Origin: Microbispora corallina
GTDB taxonomy: Bacteria; Actinomycetota; Actinomycetes; Streptosporangiales; Streptosporangiaceae
Reading direction: 5' to 3'
Assembly: GCF_016863035.1 (NCBI RefSeq)
Contig: NZ_BOOC01000018.1
Coordinates: 103,716-167,715, forward strand
Length of the DNA: 64,000 bases
The position numbers and the translations under genes are program-made. Positions 1-10,628 of the stretch are shown piece by piece; the first letter of the stretch is position 1, and every line of letters starts with the position of its first letter. The notes under the pieces are model-generated. The model made no database searches. It was given only the letters and a program-made list of their open reading frames with translations, and had not been told where the DNA came from.

Positions 1-257
1 ACCCGGGTCCCCGACGGGACCAGCTCGCGCCTGCCCAGCCGGAAGCCGCCGCTCGCGCGGACCGTATGCGTGGGCCGCGGCAGGTCCTCCGGCGCCGGGA
101 GCAGGGTGGCGGGGCCCTGGGCCACCATCACGTCCACGGCTCCCAGCCGGTAGGTCGTGGCCGTCGTACCGGTGGAGTCGAAGTGCTGTGTCCACCCGTC
201 GATGCCGGACCGGTCGACCTTCGAATCGAACACGAGCAGCAGCTCGGCGTCACTCAT
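1..257 (-). CDS. DAHP synthase, N-terminal part (cut by window edge)
   Basis: The gene runs leftwards off the window; only about 85 N-terminal residues are present. They form a small ferredoxin-like domain followed by FRLGRRELVPSGT, which aligns with the 'YKLVSREFHPEDT' joint before the barrel of type I beta DAHP synthases (Thermotoga/Bacillus AroF-like). The product would make 3-deoxy-D-arabino-heptulosonate 7-phosphate, first step of the shikimate pathway, and boost chorismate for the pap genes upstream. The ATG at 257 has GGAGAGGA eight bases upstream. It lies about 90 bases beyond the AMP-ligase stop, with a strong hairpin between. The catalytic barrel is not visible, so the call rests on the N-terminal domain and on context. 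Confidence 0.65.
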   Translation of the reverse strand, partial: MSDAELLLVFDSKVDRSGIDGWTQHFDSTGTTATTYRLGAVDVMVAQGPATLLPAPEDLPRPTHTVRASGGFRLGRRELVPSGTR

Positions 258-310
258 GGGAATCCTCTCCGCATCGGTGTGAGGGCATCGGGTCGTTGTC
301 GGGGGCGGGA

Positions 311-340
311 CCCGGGCCCGGCGTCGCCGCCGGGCCCGGG
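311..340 (-). terminator. Perfect 13-bp inverted repeat between AMP-ligase and DAHP synthase genes
   Basis: Arms 311-323 and 328-340 are perfectly complementary with a 4-base loop, entirely G/C. It starts seven bases past the ligase stop and ends about 54 bases before the next start codon. No U-run follows, so it may be an attenuator, a partial terminator or an mRNA-stabilising hairpin rather than a full stop. Confidence 0.6.
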
Positions 341-347
341 CGGGCGA

Positions 348-2033
348 TCACACGAACACGTCGTTGAGGATCGTGCCGATGGACTTGCCGCCGCCCTCGC
401 GGATGTAGGTCGACAGCGAGCTGTACTTCTCGCGGAGACGGCGCTTGAGGACCTTGCCGGTGACGCCGACCGGGAAGTCCTCCTCGCTCCTGGCGACCTC
501 GAGCATGGTGAGCTCGGGGTGCCCGGCGGCCCGCAGGGCCTCGTTCGCCTCGTTGAGCAGCTTCTGCGCGTCCGGCCTGGCGGCGCTGGAGGTGACGACC
601 GCCACCGGGGCCGTGCGGCCGCGGTGGATGCCGGCGACGACGGCGACGTCGAGGACCTCGGGCAGCTCGTTGAGCATGAGCTCCTCCATGAAGACCGAGT
701 AGCCGGTGCCCGTCGGGGTCTCGATGGCGTCCACGGCGCGGTCGACCTGGAAGTAGTTGCCGGCCTCGTCGCGGTAGGCCATGTCGCCGGTGAGCCAGAA
801 GCCCGACAGCTTGCTGCGGTAGGTCGTGTCGGAGTCGCTCCAGTAGCCCGCGGTGATGGCCGGGCCCTTGGCGCCGAGCAGGCCGACCTCGTTGACGTCG
901 GCCTCCGTGCCGTCCCTGCGCAGGACGGCCACCTCGGCGACGCCGACGGGCTTGCCCACGCAGCGGTCGTTGCGCTCGTCGGCCAGCGTGCGGACCTTGA
1001 GCAGGACGCCCCAGCCGAGCTCGGTGGTGCCGAGCCGGTCGAAGAACGAGGCGGGCGCCCGGTCGGCGCTGCGCATGCCGAGGATCGTCTTGATGTGCTT
1101 CTCGTGGACGGCGTCGCCGATGGAGATCCACACGTTGACCGAGTCGATCGCGCCGGCGGGCAGGTCGGCCGCCGCCAGCTCGGCGTACGCGTGGCCGAAG
1201 GCCATGACCGTCGTGGGGCGGTACTTCTCCACGGCCTTGGCGAGCTCCGGGCCGCTCGTGTCGTACCAGGGGACGAGCGGGGTGCCGCCCAGCACGGCGT
1301 ACGTGGAGTAGGCGATGCAGCCGAGGTGCGACTGCGGCAGCGCGGTCATCATGATGGCGCCGGGCTGCTCGTGGTGGTCCACGAGGCGGAAGCGCGGCCC
1401 GGCCACACACGACCGGTGGGTCTGGATGACCGGCTTCGGCCGCCCGGTGGTGCCGGACGAGTGCAGGATCGAGACCGGGTCCTCGTCCACGTGGCGGAAC
1501 CGGGCCTCCTGGGGGAGCTTTGCGGGCGGGGGGGCCGGCAGCTCCTCGGCCACCTGCGTCCACCGCAGGCCCGGCAGCAGGTGGAACTCCTCGCCGAGGA
1601 TCTCCAGGTGGTCGAGGTCGGTGTAGACGCCGACCGGGTTCGTTTGCCGGCACAGCTCGGTCGCGATGTACCGGGAGGCCTTGCTGTTGACGAGCACCGC
1701 CACCGCGCCGATCTGCGCCAGCGCGTAGAAGTGCACCGAGTACGCGAACGAGTCGTGCAGGTAGATGGCCACCCGGTCGCGGGGCCGCACGCCCTGCTTG
1801 AGGTACCACACCGACCAGCTCTGCACGAGCTCGTCGAGGTCGAGCAGGCTCAGCTCGGTCCGCTGCTCGCCGCTGGGAACGGTCAGCGGGCGGCCCAGGT
1901 GGATGAACGGCAGCTCGGGGTGCGGGTTGGCCTCGATCGCCTTGGTCAGCAGGTTGCCGCCGCCGAGGTCCGGGTCGGCGGCCAGCCTGGCGCGCTGCTC
2001 CGGAGTGAGGACGGTCTCGTGGGACAGGGTCAT
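348..2033 (-). CDS. AMP-forming acyl/aryl-acid ligase (ANL superfamily) in pap cluster
   Basis: A 561-residue adenylate-forming enzyme. The phosphate-binding loop SILHSSGTTGRPKP is near residues 188-201, a TELG motif follows, then LTGDMAYRDEAGNYF and, near the C-terminus, VGVTGKVLKRRL with the catalytic lysine. The usual GRxKDxI hinge is altered to DRAVDAIE and is followed by an extra TPTGTG, which is unusual. Start chosen at the ATG with GAAAGG eight bases upstream; a GTG nine bases earlier overlaps the papC stop. It follows papC without a gap, so it probably activates an aromatic acid or amino acid made by this cluster. ATP-dependent diazotases such as CreM belong to the same superfamily; sequence alone does not decide between acid activation and diazotisation. 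Confidence 0.85.
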   Translation of the reverse strand: MTLSHETVLTPEQRARLAADPDLGGGNLLTKAIEANPHPELPFIHLGRPLTVPSGEQRTELSLLDLDELVQSWSVWYLKQGVRPRDRVAIYLHDSFAYSVHFYALAQIGAVAVLVNSKASRYIATELCRQTNPVGVYTDLDHLEILGEEFHLLPGLRWTQVAEELPAPPPAKLPQEARFRHVDEDPVSILHSSGTTGRPKPVIQTHRSCVAGPRFRLVDHHEQPGAIMMTALPQSHLGCIAYSTYAVLGGTPLVPWYDTSGPELAKAVEKYRPTTVMAFGHAYAELAAADLPAGAIDSVNVWISIGDAVHEKHIKTILGMRSADRAPASFFDRLGTTELGWGVLLKVRTLADERNDRCVGKPVGVAEVAVLRRDGTEADVNEVGLLGAKGPAITAGYWSDSDTTYRSKLSGFWLTGDMAYRDEAGNYFQVDRAVDAIETPTGTGYSVFMEELMLNELPEVLDVAVVAGIHRGRTAPVAVVTSSAARPDAQKLLNEANEALRAAGHPELTMLEVARSEEDFPVGVTGKVLKRRLREKYSSLSTYIREGGGKSIGTILNDVFV

Positions 2034-2038
2034 CGTTC

Positions 2039-2995
2039 TCACCTTTCGGTCATTACTGACGGTTCAGAAACGTGTGTGGACAGGGCGTCGGGGTCGTAGG
2101 AGGACATGCCGCCGAACATCCGGGCGCACATGTCGCGGTAGAAGCCGAGATCGGGGCCGAGCAGCTCACGCAGCGAGCCGAGGGCGGCGGCGAACCGCTC
2201 CTCCCCCTCCCCCTCGACGAGGGCGGACAGGTCGCGGACGCCGGCCGCGAGCGCCTCGCGGGCCGCCGGCGCCTGCGGGTTCGCGGCCTGGACGTCCCAG
2301 TAGACCTCGGGCGTCCCGGACGCGATGCGGGCCAGCAGCGCGAGCAGGGTGGCGTGCGGCGGAGGGGCGACGGCGGCCAGCTCCGCCACCCCGACCCCGA
2401 GCCGGTCCAGCGCCAGCCCGAAGGCCAGCACGGCCGCGTGGGTGAGGGCCTGGGTGGCCGCCGCGAGCCGGTCGTGCTCGTCCTCCCTCACGAGGACGAC
2501 CCGTCCGCCCCACGACCCGACCAGGTCCAGCAGCGTGCGGGCGCGGGGGCCGTCGTGGACCACGACCGCCGCGACCGGACGGCCCTCGAACCCGAGAGAG
2601 GGGGCGAACATCGGGTTCAGCGCGACCGCCTCGACGGCCGCGGCGCGGGCCCGGACCTCCCGGACGATCGGGCCCTTCACCGACAGCGTGTCGGCGAGCA
2701 GCGCGCCCGGCCGCATGGCCGCCGCCACCCCGGCGGCCGCCGTCAGCGCCACCGGCTCGGGGACGGCCAGCAGGACGAGGTCGGCGCGGCCGAACTCGGC
2801 CGCGAGCCCGCCGTCCGGGGCGGTGACGTCCCCCTTGAGGAACCGCGCCCCCGGGAGGCGCCCGGGGAGCGGCGCGGCGGCGTCGACGACGAGCACGTCG
2901 GCGCCCGACCGGAGCAGCCGGTCGGCGAACAGCCCGCCGACCGCGCCGGCTCCGCCCACCACCACGCAGCGCCTCAGGGCTCCGGGCGCGTCCAT
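2039..2995 (-). CDS. papC: 4-amino-4-deoxyprephenate dehydrogenase (PapC-type)
   Basis: A 318-residue NAD-dependent dehydrogenase of the prephenate dehydrogenase family. The Rossmann start is CVVVGGAGAVGGLFADRLL, followed by a helical C-terminal dimerisation domain. A TyrA homologue alone could serve tyrosine synthesis, but its place directly after fused PabA-PabB and a chorismate mutase makes oxidative decarboxylation of 4-amino-4-deoxyprephenate to p-aminophenylpyruvate the likely reaction. The start codon lies two bases after the papA stop, and its 3' end overlaps or abuts the ligase start, so translation is coupled. No aminotransferase is seen nearby; a housekeeping one would finish p-aminophenylalanine. 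Confidence 0.88.
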   Translation of the reverse strand: MDAPGALRRCVVVGGAGAVGGLFADRLLRSGADVLVVDAAAPLPGRLPGARFLKGDVTAPDGGLAAEFGRADLVLLAVPEPVALTAAAGVAAAMRPGALLADTLSVKGPIVREVRARAAAVEAVALNPMFAPSLGFEGRPVAAVVVHDGPRARTLLDLVGSWGGRVVLVREDEHDRLAAATQALTHAAVLAFGLALDRLGVGVAELAAVAPPPHATLLALLARIASGTPEVYWDVQAANPQAPAAREALAAGVRDLSALVEGEGEERFAAALGSLRELLGPDLGFYRDMCARMFGGMSSYDPDALSTHVSEPSVMTER

Positions 2996-2997
2996 CG

Positions 2998-5440
<2,443 letters not shown>

Positions 5441-5804
5441 CTGACCAACCCTCCAATGAACGGAGTCGAATGGATCGCCGTCACGTTCCGGCGATTCAAG
5501 AATTCGCAGCGGGGAGGTGGTGTCACAACCCCTAACGACCCCACATGAATAGCCGTGGAAATCCGTCCGGAAAGGGCGCCGTCCGTCGGCCCGCCGATTC
5601 ACCGGACCACCCCTCCGCACCCCCAGTCGACCCCTGCACCGCAGGTCGTAGGCCCTCGAAAGGGCCCGCACGGCACCGGAATCCGTTGACCCGCCGAGGC
5701 GGGGAATCGTAGCCTCCAGTCGGTAAAACGGTGCGGCACGGGAACGCGAAAGGCGCTCGCCGAAATCGGAGCCGCGAATGCACGTGAAAGGTGGCGGTGT
5801 CGAA
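5441..5804. other. Divergent control region between papB operon and ATP-grasp gene
   Basis: About 360 bases without a gene. It holds the RBS of papB at one end, a predicted promoter for the ATP-grasp gene (listed separately), a CCTGC-ACC-GCAGG inverted repeat at 5633-5645 and a GGCCCT-CGAA-AGGGCC inverted repeat at 5651-5666. No clear promoter for the minus-strand operon was recognised. The repeats are candidate operator or leader hairpins only. Confidence 0.45.
5686..5715 (+). promoter_or_regulatory. Predicted promoter for ATP-grasp gene
   Basis: TTGACC at 5686-5691 and TAGCCT at 5710-5715 with an 18-base spacer, a good actinobacterial housekeeping-type match. Transcription would begin near 5722, about 80 bases before the chosen start codon. 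Confidence 0.5.
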
Positions 5805-7133
5805 ATGAAGCCCGACGCGTTCGTCCTCACCGGCTCGTTCCTGGTGATCTGCCGCGCTCCGCTCTACCTGCAGGAGCTGTCCCGCCGGGGGCTCACGATC
5901 CTCGTGGTCACCCCCTCCGTCTGGCGCGAGCAGGCGCTGGTCCAGACGGCCGACCCGGACCACCCCGCCTCGGCCATCACGGAGGTCGCGTTCGTCGACG
6001 GCGACGTCAACACGGAGAACTCGTTCACGGCCGGGGTGATCTCGAGCGTCCGCGACTGGCGGGAGCGCTACGCCATCAGGGGCGTCTACGCCGTGGGCGA
6101 GACGCTGGTGGAGCCGACCGGGCTGCTCGCCGACGCCCTGGGGCTGCCCTCACCCGGCCTGCGGGCGACCCGGGCCTGCCGCAGCAAGTACCTCCAGCGG
6201 TGGTACCTGCCCGAGTTCAGCCCGGCCTCCACGGTCGTCCCGCCGGCCCGCAGGCAGTCGTTCGACGCGGACGCCGTCCGGTACCCGGTCGTCGTGAAGC
6301 CCACCGGCCGGCACTCCAGCTCGGGGGTCGAGACCGTGGCCGACGCGGCGGAGCTGCGCGCCCAGTTCGGCTCGTACCTGCCGCACGAGACGGTGCTGGT
6401 CGAGGAGAAGGTGGCCGGCCAGGAGTTCTCCGTGGAGAGCCTGGTGCAGGACGGCCGGCTCTTCTTCGCCTCGGTGACCCGCAAGGAGACGACCGAGTCG
6501 GGCACCCGCTGCTTCGTCGAGCTGGCCCACTCGGTCCCCAACGACATCGAGGGCGTGGACGACGTGATCCTCGACGCCAACCGGCGGATGCTGGAGGCCC
6601 TGGCGTTCCGGAACGGCATCGCGCACGCCGAGTGGCGGGTGGCCGCCTCCGGCCGGCCGTACCTGATGGAGGTGGCCGCCCGCACTCCCGGCGACGGGCT
6701 GTCGATCCTCTACCTGCTGGCCACCGGCGTCCCGCTCGAACCCGCGATCGTCCGGATCGCGCTCGGGGAGCCCGCAGACTACCCCGCGCCCCGGCGGTAC
6801 GCCCGGCAGGTCTACCTGGAGCACGAGCCCGGCCTGCTCGCCGACGTCACCGTGGACTGGCCGGGGATCGTCCCCCAGTGGGTGGGCGAGGGCGGCCTGT
6901 GGCCGGAGATCGAGCCGGGCGCCCCCGAGGACCCGCCCGCCCTGCGCGCCGTCCTCGTCACCAAGGACCCCGGCGACCTGCTGGGACCGCTGCACAGCTC
7001 CGACGACCGCGCCGTGTCGTTCCTCATCGACGCGCCCACGGCGGCCGAGCTCGACGAGCTCGAGCTGCGCGTACGGCAGGCCGTCCGGGTGCACACGCTC
7101 TCGCCCGCCGAGCCCGCCGGCGCGCGGATGTGA
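5805..7133 (+). CDS. ATP-grasp carboxylate-amine ligase
   Basis: A 442-residue ATP-grasp enzyme. An N-terminal Rossmann-like region is followed by YPVVVKPTGRHSSSGV (near residue 160), VLVEEKVAGQEFSVE (near 196) and AEWRVAASGRPYLMEVAART (near 280), the nucleotide- and metal-binding elements of the superfamily. Such enzymes join a carboxylate to an amine through an acyl phosphate, often making amide or dipeptide bonds in small natural products. It diverges from the pap operon, so p-aminophenylalanine or an activated derivative is a reasonable substrate, but this is inference. Two starts are possible: ATG 5805 (AAAGGTGG ten bases upstream) or ATG 5778 (CGGAG six bases upstream). It ends nine bases before the convergent LacI gene. 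Confidence 0.8.
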   Translation: MKPDAFVLTGSFLVICRAPLYLQELSRRGLTILVVTPSVWREQALVQTADPDHPASAITEVAFVDGDVNTENSFTAGVISSVRDWRERYAIRGVYAVGETLVEPTGLLADALGLPSPGLRATRACRSKYLQRWYLPEFSPASTVVPPARRQSFDADAVRYPVVVKPTGRHSSSGVETVADAAELRAQFGSYLPHETVLVEEKVAGQEFSVESLVQDGRLFFASVTRKETTESGTRCFVELAHSVPNDIEGVDDVILDANRRMLEALAFRNGIAHAEWRVAASGRPYLMEVAARTPGDGLSILYLLATGVPLEPAIVRIALGEPADYPAPRRYARQVYLEHEPGLLADVTVDWPGIVPQWVGEGGLWPEIEPGAPEDPPALRAVLVTKDPGDLLGPLHSSDDRAVSFLIDAPTAAELDELELRVRQAVRVHTLSPAEPAGARM

Positions 7134-7142
7134 GACGGGCCG

Positions 7143-8177
7143 TCAGCGGGAGGGGACGCCGGGCGTGCTCTCCCGCACGACGACCTCGCCCTGGATCCGC
7201 CGCGACCGCGGGCGGGCGGCGGGCTCGGACAGCACCATGCGCAGCGCGGCCTCCCCGATCTCGACCAGGGGCAGCCGGACCGTGGTCAGCGCGGGCGTGA
7301 CGTCCCGCAGCGTGACGATGTCGTCGAAGCCCGCGACGGCCACGCCGCGGTCGAGCCCGCGCGACCGCAGCGCGGCGATGGCCCCCACCGCCATCACGTC
7401 GTTCACGGCGAACACGCACTCCACCCGCGGCCCGTGGTCGAGCAGGCGGAGCATCGCGGCGTGCCCGCCGTCGCGGTTGAAGTCCCCGCGGGCGACCGCG
7501 TCCGGCGGCACGGACAGGCCGGCCGCGGCCAGCCCCTCGGCGAATCCGTCCAGGCGGTCGGCCGCGGTGAGCAGCCCGGGCGGGCCGGCCAGCACGCCGA
7601 ACCTGCGGTAGCCGAGCCCGGCCAGCCGGGCCGCCAGATCGCGGGCGCCCGCCCGGTTGGCGACGACGACCGTGTCCACCGGCAGCCGCCGCTGGCTGAT
7701 CAGGGCGACCCGGCCGCCCGACCGCTCGAACGCGGCGAGCTCCTCGCCGAGCCGTCCGAGCGCCTCCCGGTCGTCGGTGCGCGACCCGGCGATGACGATC
7801 GCGGCGGCCCGCAGCCCGCGCAGCGACGCGACGTACTCGATCTCCTTGTCCGGCCGGCGCTGGGTGCTGGCGATGCTGACGATGAGCCGGTTCGCCTCGG
7901 CCACCCGCATGGCGCCGGCCGCGATCGAGGAGAAGTAGGGGTCCTCGATGTCCTGCACGACGAGCCCGACCACGTTGGTCCGGCCCCGCGCCATGGCCTG
8001 GGCCTGCGCGTTCGCCGTGTAGTTGAGCGCGCGGGCCGCCCGCTCGACCCGCTCGCGGATCTCCGGCCTGACGTTGCGCGTGCTGCCGTTGACCGCCCGG
8101 GAGGCCGTGGCGAGGGACACGCCCGCCTCGCGCGCCACGTCCTCGAGCGTGGCCGCGCCGCGCCGCGCCTCCGTCAT
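7143..8177 (-). CDS. LacI-family transcriptional repressor
   Basis: 344 residues. The N-terminal helix-turn-helix reads TLEDVAREAGVSLATASRAV (about residues 10-29), followed by the hinge helix and a periplasmic-binding-protein-like sensor domain (VVGLVVQDIEDPYFSS; AVNDVMAVGA). It is divergent from the oxidoreductase operon, and a perfect LacI-type palindrome sits in the shared region, so it very likely represses that operon and is released by a sugar-like ligand. Start at ATG 8177 with GAGGG upstream; the frame remains open further upstream but without homology. Confidence 0.92.
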   Translation of the reverse strand: MTEARRGAATLEDVAREAGVSLATASRAVNGSTRNVRPEIRERVERAARALNYTANAQAQAMARGRTNVVGLVVQDIEDPYFSSIAAGAMRVAEANRLIVSIASTQRRPDKEIEYVASLRGLRAAAIVIAGSRTDDREALGRLGEELAAFERSGGRVALISQRRLPVDTVVVANRAGARDLAARLAGLGYRRFGVLAGPPGLLTAADRLDGFAEGLAAAGLSVPPDAVARGDFNRDGGHAAMLRLLDHGPRVECVFAVNDVMAVGAIAALRSRGLDRGVAVAGFDDIVTLRDVTPALTTVRLPLVEIGEAALRMVLSEPAARPRSRRIQGEVVVRESTPGVPSR

Positions 8178-8261
8178 CGCCCGGCCCTCGAACCCGCACC
8201 CATGGTCCTCATCATGGCCTGCCCGGCCGCCTGAACGGGAGCGCGCCCCCGCGACCGCCGG

Positions 8262-8313
8262 TTGACGCGGCGACGCCCCCGGCCGTACGGTCCATGAGCG
8301 GAAAGCGCTTTCC
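8262..8313 (+). promoter_or_regulatory. Promoter and LacI operator of the oxidoreductase/DUF993 operon
   Basis: TTGACG (8262-8267) and TACGGT (8286-8291) are 18 bases apart. The perfect 14-bp palindrome GGAAAGCGCTTTCC occupies 8300-8313, just where transcription should begin, the classic position for repression by a LacI protein. The central CG step is typical of LacI-family sites. The ATG lies 18 bases further on, with GAGAGGGG as RBS. Confidence 0.8.
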
Positions 8314-8331
8314 CAAACGAGAGGGGATCCG

Positions 8332-9477
8332 ATGCACACCCTCGGCGTCGCCATGAACGGCGTGACCGGGCGCATGGGCTACCGGCAGCACCTGGTCCGA
8401 TCGGTGCTGGCGATCAACGAGCAGGGCGGGGTCACGCTGTCGGACGGCGGACGCGTCCTGCTGCGGCCCGTGCTCGTCGGGCGGAACGCGGCGAAACTCG
8501 AGGACATCGCGGCCCGGCACGGCATCCCCGACTGGACCACCGACCTCGACGCCGCGCTCGCCGACGACGGCGTCCACGTCTACTTCGACGCCCAGACCAC
8601 CCAGGCGAGGGTGGCCGCCGTCACCCGGGCCGTCGAGGCGGGCAAGCACGTCTACACCGAGAAGCCGACGGCCGAGACGCTGGAGGACGCGATCGCCCTG
8701 GCCCGCGTCGCGCGCGACGCCGGCGTGAAGAACGGCGTCGTCCAGGACAAGCTGTTCCTGCCCGGGCTGCTCAAGCTCCGGCGACTGGTCGAGGGCGGCT
8801 TCTTCGGACGGATCCTCTCGGTCCGGGGCGAGTTCGGCTACTGGGTGTTCGAGGGCGACTGGCAGCCGGCTCAGCGGCCGTCGTGGAACTACCGCGCCGA
8901 GGACGGCGGCGGGATCGTGCTCGACATGTTCCCCCACTGGGCGTACGTCTTGGAGACCCTGTTCGGCAGGGTGGAGGCGGTGACGGCGCGGGCGGTCACC
9001 CACATCGCGGAGCGCGTGGACGAGCAGGGCCGGCCGTACAAGGTCACGGCCGACGACGCGGCCTACGCGATCTTCGAGCTGGCGGGCGGCGTCATCGCGC
9101 AGGTCAACTCCTCCTGGGCCGTCCGGGTGAACCGGGACGAGCTGGTGGAGTTCCAGGTGGACGGCACGCACGGCAGCGCCGTGGCCGGGCTGCGCCGCTG
9201 CCGGGTGCAGCACCGGGCCTCCACGCCCAAGCCCGTCTGGAACCCCGACCTGCCGGCCACCGAGCCGTTCCGGGAGCAGTGGCAGGAGGTCCCGGACAAC
9301 GCGGACTTCGACAACGGCTTCAAGACCCAGTGGGAGATGTTCGTCCGCCACGTCGTCGAGGACGCGCCCTTCCCGTACGACCTCGCCTCCGGCGCCCGGG
9401 GCGTGCAACTGGCCGAGCTCGGTCTGCGCTCCTCGGCACGGGGCGTGCGCGTCGAGGTGCCGGAGATCCATCCGTGA
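8332..9477 (+). CDS. Gfo/Idh/MocA-family oxidoreductase
   Basis: 381 residues, first of three coupled genes. The N-terminus is a Rossmann fold with a degenerate nucleotide loop (VAMNGVTGRMGYRQH), and the family lysine is in VYTEKPTAETLED. The C-terminal part is the alpha/beta substrate domain. These enzymes oxidise or reduce sugars, inositols or sugar acids with NAD(P). Its stop overlaps the GTG of the next gene (GTGA). The substrate cannot be told from sequence; a cyclitol or keto-sugar is plausible. Confidence 0.87.
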   Translation: MHTLGVAMNGVTGRMGYRQHLVRSVLAINEQGGVTLSDGGRVLLRPVLVGRNAAKLEDIAARHGIPDWTTDLDAALADDGVHVYFDAQTTQARVAAVTRAVEAGKHVYTEKPTAETLEDAIALARVARDAGVKNGVVQDKLFLPGLLKLRRLVEGGFFGRILSVRGEFGYWVFEGDWQPAQRPSWNYRAEDGGGIVLDMFPHWAYVLETLFGRVEAVTARAVTHIAERVDEQGRPYKVTADDAAYAIFELAGGVIAQVNSSWAVRVNRDELVEFQVDGTHGSAVAGLRRCRVQHRASTPKPVWNPDLPATEPFREQWQEVPDNADFDNGFKTQWEMFVRHVVEDAPFPYDLASGARGVQLAELGLRSSARGVRVEVPEIHP

Positions 9478-10628
9478 CCGCGATCACCCTCCCCCTCCCG
9501 GACGGCCGGCTGGAGCGCCACCACCTCGGTGAGCCGGCCGCCTGGACGCCGCCGCCCGCCGCGCCGTCGAGCCGCGTCGCCTACGCCGCCGCCCACGTCG
9601 TGGCCGACCCGCTCGCGGACAACACCCCCGGCGCCCCGGCCGTCCTCGACTGGGACGCCACCCTCCGCTTCCGCCGCCACCTCTGGTCGTACGGGCTGCG
9701 GGTGGCGGACGCGATGGACACGGCGCAGCGCAACATGGGGCTCGACTGGCCGGCGACCCGCGAGCTGATCCGGCGCAGCGCCGCCGCGGCGCGGGAGTTC
9801 GGCGACCCCGCCGACCTGGTGGCCTGCGGGGCCGGCACCGACCACCTGCCGCCCTCGGCCACCCTGGAGGAGGTGGTCACGGGCTACCTGGAGCAGATCG
9901 AGGCCGTCCAGGAGGCCGGCGCGGGGGTCGTCATCATGGCGAGCCGTCAGCTCACCCGGGCCGCCGGCGAGCCGGAGGACTACCGCAAGGTGTACGACCG
10001 GCTCCTGACCCAGACCGCGCGGCCGGTGATCCTCCACTGGCTGGGCGAGATGTTCGACCCCCAGCTCGCGGGCTACTGGGGGTCGCGCGACCTCGACGCG
10101 GCGACCGAGACGTTCCTCGCGCTCGTGCACGAGCACGCCGGAGCCGTCGACGGGGTCAAGGTGTCGCTGCTCGACGCGGCGCACGAGGTGCGGCTGCGGG
10201 AGCGGCTGCCGGAGGGCGTCCGCCTCTACACGGGCGACGACTTCAACTACCCCGAGCTGATCGGCGGCGGCAGCCACGCGCTGCTCGGGGTCTTCGACCC
10301 GATCGCACCCGCCGCGGCCGCCGCGTTCCAGGCCCTCGACGCCGGGGACCGGGCGCGCTTCGACGCCGTGCTCGCCCCCACCGTCCCGCTGGCCCGGAAG
10401 ATCTTCGAGACGCCGACGTACCACTACAAGACCGGGATCGTGTTCCTCGCGTGGCTCGCCGGGCACCAGGACGCGTTCGCGATGGTGAACGGCGCGCAGA
10501 GCGGCCGGTCGATCACCCATCTGGCCGAGGTGTTCCGCCTGGCCGACCGGGCCGGGCTGCTGCCCGACCCCGACCTCGCCGCGGCCCGCATGCGCGCGCT
10601 GCTCGCGACGGCGGGGGTGACCGGGTGA
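9474..10628 (+). CDS. DUF993 family, dihydrodipicolinate-synthase-like aldolase/lyase
   Basis: 384 residues, matching DUF993, a branch of the DapA/NanA aldolase superfamily. A TIM barrel is suggested by alternating strands and by DGVKVSLLD, where the lysine stands at the usual Schiff-base position. The sequence GDDFNYPELIGGG and the later YHYKTGIVFLAWLAGHQDAF are distinctive. It would cleave or form a carbon-carbon bond in a keto-sugar produced by the upstream oxidoreductase. Start is a GTG overlapping the preceding stop, and its own stop overlaps the next GTG, so all three genes are translationally coupled. No member's reaction is known to me. Confidence 0.82.
   Translation: MTAITLPLPDGRLERHHLGEPAAWTPPPAAPSSRVAYAAAHVVADPLADNTPGAPAVLDWDATLRFRRHLWSYGLRVADAMDTAQRNMGLDWPATRELIRRSAAAAREFGDPADLVACGAGTDHLPPSATLEEVVTGYLEQIEAVQEAGAGVVIMASRQLTRAAGEPEDYRKVYDRLLTQTARPVILHWLGEMFDPQLAGYWGSRDLDAATETFLALVHEHAGAVDGVKVSLLDAAHEVRLRERLPEGVRLYTGDDFNYPELIGGGSHALLGVFDPIAPAAAAAFQALDAGDRARFDAVLAPTVPLARKIFETPTYHYKTGIVFLAWLAGHQDAFAMVNGAQSGRSITHLAEVFRLADRAGLLPDPDLAAARMRALLATAGVTG

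Noticed and set aside
66..2099. 677-codon plus-strand frame opposite the AMP-ligase
   Set aside because: Shadow of the ligase gene; composition is typical of antisense frames and no domain is seen.
2039..2995. Annotation as tyrosine-pathway prephenate dehydrogenase
   Set aside because: It is inside an operon with aminodeoxychorismate synthase and a PapB-type mutase, which fits the amino analogue better.
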